The notes beneath the pieces are model-generated. The model did no database searches, was not told the origin of the DNA, and saw nothing but the letters and a program-made list of their open reading frames with translations. 38,691 bases of DNA from DAIDKA01 sp035503515 (GTDB taxonomy: Bacteria; Pseudomonadota; Gammaproteobacteria; Steroidobacterales; Steroidobacteraceae): assembly GCA_035503515.1 (NCBI GenBank), contig DATJTJ010000138.1, positions 1 through 38,691 on the forward strand. Direction: 5' to 3'. Both the position numbers and the translations under genes were made by a program. Of the stretch, positions 6,696-12,874 are shown piece after piece. The first letter of the stretch is position 1. The number at the start of each line of letters is the position of its first letter.

Positions 6696-6751
6696 ATCGG
6701 GGATGGAGTCCCCCGCGAATCGCCTCATAAGCTAATGACTCCTACCGTGCG
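6696..6751 (+). promoter_or_regulatory. Fluoride riboswitch E (crcB motif)
   Basis: The core runs from GGGGATGGAGTCCCCC (6699) through GAATCGCC to AGCTAATGACTCCTACC (6746). The 3' flank ACCGTGCG (6744-6751) can pair over 8 bp with CGCGCGGT (6761-6768). In the exclusive alternative, CGCGCG (6761-6766) pairs with CGCGCG (6793-6798) and GGG with CCC, enclosing a small CGTGA/TCACG hairpin. No T-tract follows, so control may be Rho-dependent or act on RNA folding further down. It leads to the SatP-like gene and probably the whole enolase operon. Confidence 0.93.
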
Positions 6752-7022
6752 TAACATTTGCGCGCGGTGGGACGTGATAGTTCACGCACCCTCGCGCGAT
6801 GGGGTGCGGCATGCAGCAGTGCAGAATATGGGCGCGTCATTTCGTCTGGGCTCCGGTCAGTCAGTGTGATTCCCAATTGCCTCATGCAGGCGCTCCAGCA
6901 GCGCCAGTCCGTCGATGCCGGCATGTCTTTGGATGCCACATCGTAAGGGCTCACGTTCCCCTCAAGGTTCGCACAGGACGTTTCTTCCTTTGCGTTCACT
7001 CAACCAGATCAGGGGAGCTGTC
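6752..7022 (+). other. Long leader downstream of riboswitch E, no supported gene
   Basis: The 271 bases between the aptamer and the SatP-like start contain the platform hairpin (6761-6798) and a 6-bp hairpin GGCGCT/AGCGCC (6889-6905). Short frames exist in several phases but none has both a ribosome binding site and recognisable protein character. I see no second promoter of the cassette type. Confidence 0.5.
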
Positions 7023-7598
7023 ATGAACAATAAATCGACAATTACCTCTACGGTCGGATACATGTGTCTGGGGCTGACCAGTTGGATGCTATCCATGCCC
7101 CGTGCCGGTTGGTTCGAGGCGGTGCACGGTCACGGAACGGCAATGCTGCTGCCATTGGCGATAGTACTCGTGATCATGGGCATTCTCGCGTTCCTGAACG
7201 AGCACACGTTGGATGCCGTGATCTTCTTTGGCGGTGCGGGACTTTTCTGGTCCGGACATCAATACCTCCTCGGCACCGGCGCGGCGGCTCCAGCGGCGCC
7301 GGAGTCCGGGCACTACGCGGGTTGGTATTGGTTTATCTGGGCGGTCTTCTTCTGCTACGTGTGGTTCGGCTCATTCAAGGCGGGCATCGAGCGGATGCTG
7401 TTCCTGCTGGGATTATGGCTGACGCTTTTGGCGCTGGCGCTCAACGGATGGACCGGCGCCCACGGATTCGAAGTATTAGGCGGTTATCTGGGATTGATCA
7501 CGGCCATTCTCGCGGCAATTACTTCCGCGGTGGCGATCATCTCGCACGGTTGGGGTCGGGTCGCCGTTCGTACGAGCAGTCAAACGGTGTCGGCCTAG
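7023..7598 (+). CDS. SatP/YaaH (GPR1/FUN34)-type membrane transporter
   Basis: This 191-residue protein has about six hydrophobic segments. The order fits the acetate/succinate uptake family: MGILAFLNEHTLDAVIFFGG corresponds to the loop after segment 2, FCYVWFGSFKAG to the conserved F-x-G-x-x-K-x-G stretch, and GGYLGLITAILAAITSAVAI to the penultimate segments. The family's N-terminal NPAPLGL signature is not recognisable, so substrate assignment is uncertain. ATG 7023 has GGGGAGC five bases upstream. It is the first gene after riboswitch E. Enolase begins 109 bases later with only a hairpin and no cassette promoter between them. Confidence 0.72.
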   Translation: MNNKSTITSTVGYMCLGLTSWMLSMPRAGWFEAVHGHGTAMLLPLAIVLVIMGILAFLNEHTLDAVIFFGGAGLFWSGHQYLLGTGAAAPAAPESGHYAGWYWFIWAVFFCYVWFGSFKAGIERMLFLLGLWLTLLALALNGWTGAHGFEVLGGYLGLITAILAAITSAVAIISHGWGRVAVRTSSQTVSA

Positions 7599-7646
7599 CG
7601 TTGCTGCATCCTTAAGCGCTGGCCGACGTGCTTCGCCCCTTTGGAG

Positions 7647-7673
7647 CCGCCGAGGTGTGAACCACCTCGGCGG
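7647..7673 (+). promoter_or_regulatory. Perfect 11-bp hairpin between the SatP-like gene and enolase
   Basis: CCGCCGAGGTG (7647-7657) pairs perfectly with CACCTCGGCGG (7663-7673) around a 5-base loop. It is followed by GCTTCAGTTCC, not a T-run, so it is not a canonical intrinsic terminator. It may be an RNA processing or stability element, or a partial attenuator that sets enolase expression relative to the transporter. Confidence 0.55.
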
Positions 7674-7707
7674 GCTTCAGTTCCGATGAACTGCAGGAGA
7701 AACGGTT

Positions 7708-9111
7708 GTGGCACGGATCATCGAGTTGCGGGCGAGGGAGGTTCTGGATTCCCGAGGGCTTCCGACCGTGGAGGTGGAGATCCGCCTGGATGACGGTGCC
7801 GTGGCAAGAGCTGCTGCGCCCTCGGGCGGATCGCGAGGAAAAAGAGAGGCCGTCGAGCTGCGCGACGGTGATGCGGCCCGTTACGGGGGATGCGGCGTCA
7901 GGCATGCGGTCGACAACGTCCGCCATCTGATCGTCCCGGCAGTGCTCGGCCGTGACTTTAAGGGTCCTTGGGAAGTTGATGCCTGGATGACTGCTTTGGA
8001 TGGCACCCCGGATCGAAGGCGGCTCGGAGCCAATGCGATGCTCGCGGTTTCCATTGCCGTTACGCGCGCCATGGCGCTCGAGGGAGCCTTGTTCGAATAC
8101 CTGGCCGTAGACGGTGAAGTCCGTCTACCGGTGCCCATGTTCAACTTGTTAAACGGAGGAGCTCATGCCGGCAACAATGTGGACATCCAGGAGTTCATGA
8201 TCGCGCCAATCGGCGCGCCGTGTTTCTCGGAGGCACTGCGCATGGGAGTGGAAGTGTACCGGGCACTACGCTCGGTCCTAAAACTCGGTGGCCTCGCGAC
8301 CTCGATTGGCGATGAGGGTGGCTTTGCGCCTGATCTAGCTGCCGCTCACACGCAGCCGTTGGACCTGTTACTCGCTGCAATCGAAAAGGCGGGGTTGAAT
8401 GCCGGCAGGGATATCGTGATCGGCGTAGATGTCGCCGCCGGCGAGCTCCTGGACGGCAGCAGCTATGTCTTTCGCAAGTCAATGCGGCGTCGGCGCACCA
8501 CGGAGCAGATGATTCAATTCTACGCAAGTTGGCTCAAACACTACCCCGTGTGGTCCATCGAAGATGGACTGGCGGAGAGCGATACCGAAGGATGGCGGAC
8601 CCTCACATGCGAGTTGGGAAATCGGGTGCAACTCGTCGGGGATGATCTATTCGTCACCAATGCCGCCATTTTGCGCGCCGGGATCGCCGATGGTCTCGCC
8701 AATGCAATGCTTGTAAAACTGAACCAGGTCGGCACGGTGTCGGAGACGATGGAAGCCATCGCCGAAGCAAACCGTAGCCGCTATGGTGTCGTCATCAGTC
8801 ACCGCTCTGGAGAAACCGACTGCGACTTCATTGCCGACCTTGCCGTCGCGACATCGGCCGGGCAAATCAAGGCCGGGGCGCCGGTGCGTGGTGAAAGGGT
8901 CGCCAAATACAATCGCCTGCTACGGATCGAGGAGGCACTGGGCCCGAAAGCCCGCTACGCGGGCCAGGAGTTTGCGGAGCGTGGCAGCTTCTTGAGGCAA
9001 GATATCCCCCAGCGCCAGAAGAACGATTCTGCGTCATCCGGCGACATCGTGCCGCTCGTTCCCCAGCGGGCTCGCACAATCAACCTGTCACGAGCGGCGG
9101 AGCGAAGTTGA
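7708..9111 (+). CDS. eno: Enolase (phosphopyruvate hydratase)
   Basis: It converts 2-phosphoglycerate to phosphoenolpyruvate. All main residues are visible: catalytic Glu203 (GDEGG), Lys337 (MLVKLNQ), His365 (SHRSGET) and Lys388 (IKAGAP), with magnesium ligands Asp241, Glu285 (SIEDG) and Asp312/313 (GDDLF), plus NNVDIQEFM (156-164). The mobile catalytic loop, almost always SGASTG in enolases, is SGGSRGKREA here (39-48). The magnesium-binding Ser42 is kept, but Ala becomes Gly and Thr becomes Arg. GGEH is GGAH. At 467 residues it carries a ~35-residue Arg/Ser-rich C-terminal extension. Translation starts at GTG 7708 behind AGGAG. It is followed one base later by a MutS-like gene. It probably serves as a fluoride-induced second enolase. 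Confidence 0.95.
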   Translation: MARIIELRAREVLDSRGLPTVEVEIRLDDGAVARAAAPSGGSRGKREAVELRDGDAARYGGCGVRHAVDNVRHLIVPAVLGRDFKGPWEVDAWMTALDGTPDRRRLGANAMLAVSIAVTRAMALEGALFEYLAVDGEVRLPVPMFNLLNGGAHAGNNVDIQEFMIAPIGAPCFSEALRMGVEVYRALRSVLKLGGLATSIGDEGGFAPDLAAAHTQPLDLLLAAIEKAGLNAGRDIVIGVDVAAGELLDGSSYVFRKSMRRRRTTEQMIQFYASWLKHYPVWSIEDGLAESDTEGWRTLTCELGNRVQLVGDDLFVTNAAILRAGIADGLANAMLVKLNQVGTVSETMEAIAEANRSRYGVVISHRSGETDCDFIADLAVATSAGQIKAGAPVRGERVAKYNRLLRIEEALGPKARYAGQEFAERGSFLRQDIPQRQKNDSASSGDIVPLVPQRARTINLSRAAERS

Positions 9112-9112
9112 A

Positions 9113-10651
9113 GTGCGAGGGTTCCAGAGCATTTTGTACGATGAGGACATCTCTCCGCACAGTATCAACGACACGCGGCAACCTGAGTTTTTCAGCGACC
9201 TGAATCTCGATCAGCTCGTCGATACCGTTACCGCAGGGCGGGAGGAGTACAACCTCAAGCCCTACTTCTATGTGCCCCTGCATTCAGTGGCAACCTTGGA
9301 GTATCGACAGGAGGTGATGAAAGACGTCGAGTCCGGAGCGATCTTCGCGCACTTGACCTCATTCGCCGACAACATGCGCAGAGTGCGCGAACTGCTGGCG
9401 CAAGGCAAGAAGCTCTACTACCCACGACAGCAGCATCGATGGTTCATGGAGGCCGTAGACAGCTACTGCGTCGCGGTCGGCTGCCTCGCGCGAGATCTGA
9501 CTCTCGCTGAGCCACATTCCCACGGTTTGCAGGAATTTCGCGACTATCTGACCCAGTATTCGCGCTCCGAAGCGTTCACCGCCGTGCTCGATGAGATTGC
9601 CAAACTCAGATCATCGTTGTCGGCCGTCCGCTATCGGCTACAAATCGCCGAAGGCTCCTTGGAGGTCAGTCGTTACGAGCCCGAGCCGGATTACGGCGAG
9701 CAGGTCTCGAAAGCATTTGAGAAGTTCAAGCAGGGGGCAACGAAGGAATATACTTTCGAGTTCTCGGACTGGGCGCAGATGAACCACGTCGAGGCCGCGG
9801 TGCTGGACCGGGTCGCGCTTCTTTATCCGGAAGTGTTTCGCTCCCTGGAGAAATTTCGCGCTGATCACAGTGCATTCCTTGACTCGACAATTCAGGTCTT
9901 CGATCGTGAAGTTCAATTCTACCTATCGATCCTGGAGCATGCCCGCAAGCTCAAAAGTGCCGGCTTGCCGTTGTGCTATCCGACGGTCGATGATCATGCA
10001 AAGGAGATCGATTGCCAGGAAATTTACGATCTCGCCCTGGCGTCGAAGCTTGCCGAAGCGGCTTCGCGCTTGGTGCGCAATGATGCCCGTCTCAAGGGAC
10101 CTGAGCGCATCCTCGTTATTTCAGGCGCAAACCAGGGTGGCAAGACCACTTTCGCCCGTACACTGGGGCAGCTTCACTATTGGGCAAGCCTAGGCTGCCC
10201 GGTAGCTGCTCATCGGGCGAGGCTATTCCTGGCGGATCGCATTTTTACGCATTTCGAACGCCAGGAGGACGTGCAGACCTTGCGCAGCAAGCTCGAGGAC
10301 GATTTGGTGAGAATCCGTGCAATCCTCGAGCAGGCGACCTCACGAAGCCTGCTGATCATGAACGAGAGTTTCAGTTCCGCCACCTGGCAGGACGCGCTGT
10401 TCTTGGGCCGACAAATCATGGAGCGCGTGAGCGACTTGGACCTGATTTGCGTATTTGTCACATTCCTGGAAGAACTGGCCTCTCTCAATGCGAAGACCGT
10501 GAGTATGGTCAGCACGGTCCAACCGGATAATCCCTCGTTGCGATTGTTCAAGATCGTCAGAATGCCTGCGGATGGTCTCGCTTACGCGGCCGCGATAGCT
10601 GCGAAGTACGAACTTTCGTATGAGGATGTGAAGAGACGGATCGCATCATGA
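9113..10651 (+). CDS. MutS-like ATPase A
   Basis: This 512-residue protein lacks the MutS mismatch-binding domain but has a helical lever/clamp-like middle and a C-terminal MutS domain V ATPase. Walker A is GANQGGKTT (338-346). The Walker B region reads LLIMNESFSSAT (413-424), where canonical MutS has D-E; the catalytic Glu is kept and the preceding Asp is Asn. It begins at GTG 9113, one base after the enolase stop, and overlaps the next gene by ATGA. MutS-like proteins are known associates of fluoride riboswitches, but their role in fluoride tolerance is unknown. Without mismatch-recognition residues, ordinary mismatch repair is unlikely. Confidence 0.87.
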   Translation: MRGFQSILYDEDISPHSINDTRQPEFFSDLNLDQLVDTVTAGREEYNLKPYFYVPLHSVATLEYRQEVMKDVESGAIFAHLTSFADNMRRVRELLAQGKKLYYPRQQHRWFMEAVDSYCVAVGCLARDLTLAEPHSHGLQEFRDYLTQYSRSEAFTAVLDEIAKLRSSLSAVRYRLQIAEGSLEVSRYEPEPDYGEQVSKAFEKFKQGATKEYTFEFSDWAQMNHVEAAVLDRVALLYPEVFRSLEKFRADHSAFLDSTIQVFDREVQFYLSILEHARKLKSAGLPLCYPTVDDHAKEIDCQEIYDLALASKLAEAASRLVRNDARLKGPERILVISGANQGGKTTFARTLGQLHYWASLGCPVAAHRARLFLADRIFTHFERQEDVQTLRSKLEDDLVRIRAILEQATSRSLLIMNESFSSATWQDALFLGRQIMERVSDLDLICVFVTFLEELASLNAKTVSMVSTVQPDNPSLRLFKIVRMPADGLAYAAAIAAKYELSYEDVKRRIAS

Positions 10652-12225
10652 AGGCCCACCTGATGTACCGGGAACGGGATATGGACATCAAATTCCCGCT
10701 GCCGTCAAACGCGGAGTCGTTGCGGCAGGACCTGGAGTTGGATGTGATAGTGGCGGCCATGGCCCAGGAGGACCAGATTCTTGTCGATGTATGCCAGCGC
10801 GCAATTCTCATCGACTTGGGAGATCCCGAACTGATCTGCTATCGGCAGCAGGTGGTTAGGGATTGCATCGCGGTGCCTGATGTGATTCGGCGCACCTATG
10901 CGCTCGCCGTGGAAGCCGTCGAAGCGGAGAAGAAGGTATGGCCTTGGAGCACGTTGCGCCATTACCCGGACGGACTGCTCCATAGGTCCCTGGAGGTAAT
11001 GCGAGTGTTTCTTCCCTACCTTCGCAGGTTGCGTCGGATCGCAGAGGAGGAAGGATCAGGATTCTCCTCCGAGGGTTTCTCGAGGCTTTGGGCGATGCTC
11101 TCCACGGAGCTCGCGGAGCAGTACCTGGAAAAGGTCGAGGATCATCTCGCTCGACTCAGGTTTCCAGCCGGGGTGGTCATCAGCGCGCAGTTGGGGGAGG
11201 GCAATAAGGGTACGCATTACATTCTGCGGGAACCCCCGCCGGTCCTTAACTGGTGGGAACGTCTTCGCGAATGGCGCCAACAGCTCTTCCAGAAGGGGGA
11301 ACCGATCTACGAGTATCGGGTCGCGGATCGCGATGAGGCGGGCATGAAAGCCCTCGAAGAACTCAAGGGCCGGGGAATCACCAAGGCTGCCGCCGCGCTC
11401 GCACATTCGGCGGAGCACGTTCTGAGCTTCTTCAAAATGCTCCGCTCGGAACTCGCATTCTACGTAGGCTGCCTGAACCTGCGGGATCAGCTTGCAAAGC
11501 AAGGCGAGCAGATGTGTCTGCCGCAGGCGCTTGCGGCGACCGACTGCGCGTACTCGGCGAAAGGGCTTTATGACGTTGCCCTCGCACTTCAATCGGGAAG
11601 GAAGGTCATCGCGAATGATTTGGCGGCCGATGGGAAGGCGCTCGTGATGATCACGGGTGCGAATCGCGGAGGGAAATCGACTCTCTTGCGCGGCATCGGG
11701 CAGGCTCAGGTGATGATGCAATGCGGAATGCCGGTGGGTTCCGAGTCGCTCCGCGCCAACGTATGCCATGGAATTTTTACGCACTACAAGCGTGAAGAAG
11801 ATGCGGCAATGCGCAGTGGCAAGCTTGACGAGGAGCTTCAGCGAATGAGCGGGATCGTCGATCGGGTGAAAGAACATAGCCTCGTGCTTTTCAACGAGTC
11901 CTTCGGCTCCACGAATGAGCTGGAAGGCTCGGCGATCGCCCAGCAGATCGTGCGCGCACTGATCGAACGGGGGCTTAAGGTAATTTATGTGACTCATTTG
12001 TTTGGACTGGCGGAGGGACTCTGCCGGCAACACATGCAGAATGCTTTGTTCCTCAGGGCCGAGCGCCTGGAGAATGGCAGCCGGACGTTTCGGGTGCTTA
12101 AGGGAGATCCTCTGCCGACGAGCTACGGGGAGGATCTATATCGAAGCGTATTTTCGAACGAACTGGCGCGCATGCGCGACAAGCGTCGGGCATCTGACCA
12201 GCGTCGAAGCTCCGCCGGCCTCTGA
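10648..12225 (+). CDS. MutS-like ATPase B
   Basis: This 525-residue protein has a helical N-terminal region and a MutS-type ATPase domain: Walker A GANRGGKST (337-345), Walker B SLVLFNESFGST (411-422) and a downstream IYVTHL switch. It is clearly related to MutS-like A in the ATPase and shares the same Asn-Glu Walker B, but it differs through the N-terminal half, so the two may form a heterodimer like the paired MutS homologues of eukaryotes (inference). Its start overlaps the end of gene A by four bases, giving tight translational coupling. The phosphoglycerate mutase gene follows after two bases. Confidence 0.87.
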   Translation: MKAHLMYRERDMDIKFPLPSNAESLRQDLELDVIVAAMAQEDQILVDVCQRAILIDLGDPELICYRQQVVRDCIAVPDVIRRTYALAVEAVEAEKKVWPWSTLRHYPDGLLHRSLEVMRVFLPYLRRLRRIAEEEGSGFSSEGFSRLWAMLSTELAEQYLEKVEDHLARLRFPAGVVISAQLGEGNKGTHYILREPPPVLNWWERLREWRQQLFQKGEPIYEYRVADRDEAGMKALEELKGRGITKAAAALAHSAEHVLSFFKMLRSELAFYVGCLNLRDQLAKQGEQMCLPQALAATDCAYSAKGLYDVALALQSGRKVIANDLAADGKALVMITGANRGGKSTLLRGIGQAQVMMQCGMPVGSESLRANVCHGIFTHYKREEDAAMRSGKLDEELQRMSGIVDRVKEHSLVLFNESFGSTNELEGSAIAQQIVRALIERGLKVIYVTHLFGLAEGLCRQHMQNALFLRAERLENGSRTFRVLKGDPLPTSYGEDLYRSVFSNELARMRDKRRASDQRRSSAGL

Positions 12226-12227
12226 TA

Positions 12228-12836
12228 ATGTGGCCCGAGCCGGCGAGACTTGTTTTGGTGCGTCATGGGGAGAGTCATGGAAACCACCAGAACATCTTTA
12301 CCGGGTGGCGGGATCTCGATCTGACCGCTCGAGGCAAAGGGGAAGCGTGGGCGGTGGGTACGCGGCTTGCCGCTACCGGCATTGTTTTTGGGGCAGCTTT
12401 CACTTCGGCTCTCAAAAGAGCCCGCGATAGTGCGTCCATCATTCTGGAACGGCTTGGACAAGACGTTAAGATCTACTCCTCTGCGGCCCTAAACGAACGC
12501 AACTACGGCGAGTTGACGGGGCTCGACAAGGCGGAAGCGGCCACCCGCTTCGGTGCCGAGCAAGTTCGGTTGTGGCGTCGTTCTTTTGAACGAAGGCCGC
12601 CCGGGGGAGAAAGCCTGAAGGACACGGTGGATCGCGTGGTGCCCTTTTACTGTGCCCAGATCCTTCCCCACCTTGGGGCGGGCGAGTCTACGCTCATCGT
12701 CGCGCACGGTAATAGCCTGCGTGCCCTGGTCATGAATATCGAACACCTTAGCCCCAGTAAAATCGAAAAGCTGGAGTTTCGGACAGGCGAAATTCGGATC
12801 TACCCCAGACAATCGGGCCATGCCACCCTCGAATGA
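12228..12836 (+). CDS. gpmA: 2,3-bisphosphoglycerate-dependent phosphoglycerate mutase
   Basis: It interconverts 3- and 2-phosphoglycerate, the step just before enolase. The dPGM signature is complete: LVRHGES (phosphohistidine His13), NIFTGWRDLDLT (22-33), TSALKRA (59-65), LNERNYGELTGLDKAE (88-103), LWRRSF (115-120), PPGGESLKDTV (124-134) and AHGNSLRAL (His160). At 202 residues it is the short form lacking the long C-terminus of the E. coli enzyme. It starts two bases after the MutS-like B stop, last in the likely riboswitch E operon. Unlike the histidine phosphatase at 1135, this one looks like a genuine glycolytic mutase. Confidence 0.92.
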   Translation: MWPEPARLVLVRHGESHGNHQNIFTGWRDLDLTARGKGEAWAVGTRLAATGIVFGAAFTSALKRARDSASIILERLGQDVKIYSSAALNERNYGELTGLDKAEAATRFGAEQVRLWRRSFERRPPGGESLKDTVDRVVPFYCAQILPHLGAGESTLIVAHGNSLRALVMNIEHLSPSKIEKLEFRTGEIRIYPRQSGHATLE

Positions 12837-12874
12837 GGCGGCAGTATCCCGTTGCGCCTCGGAATAGGGCTTCC

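Noticed and set aside
312..6751. The repeated GGGGATGGAGTCCCC blocks as insertion-sequence ends, REP elements or a CRISPR-like array
   Set aside because: Copies are far apart, occur in both orientations, each follows a promoter and precedes a gene, and all match the fluoride aptamer layout with an internal helix and ATGACTCCTAC. No transposase or regular spacing is present.
6758..7026. Short open frames in the riboswitch E leader as a fluoride-regulated small gene
   Set aside because: None combines a ribosome binding site with recognisable protein features, and they overlap the platform hairpin.
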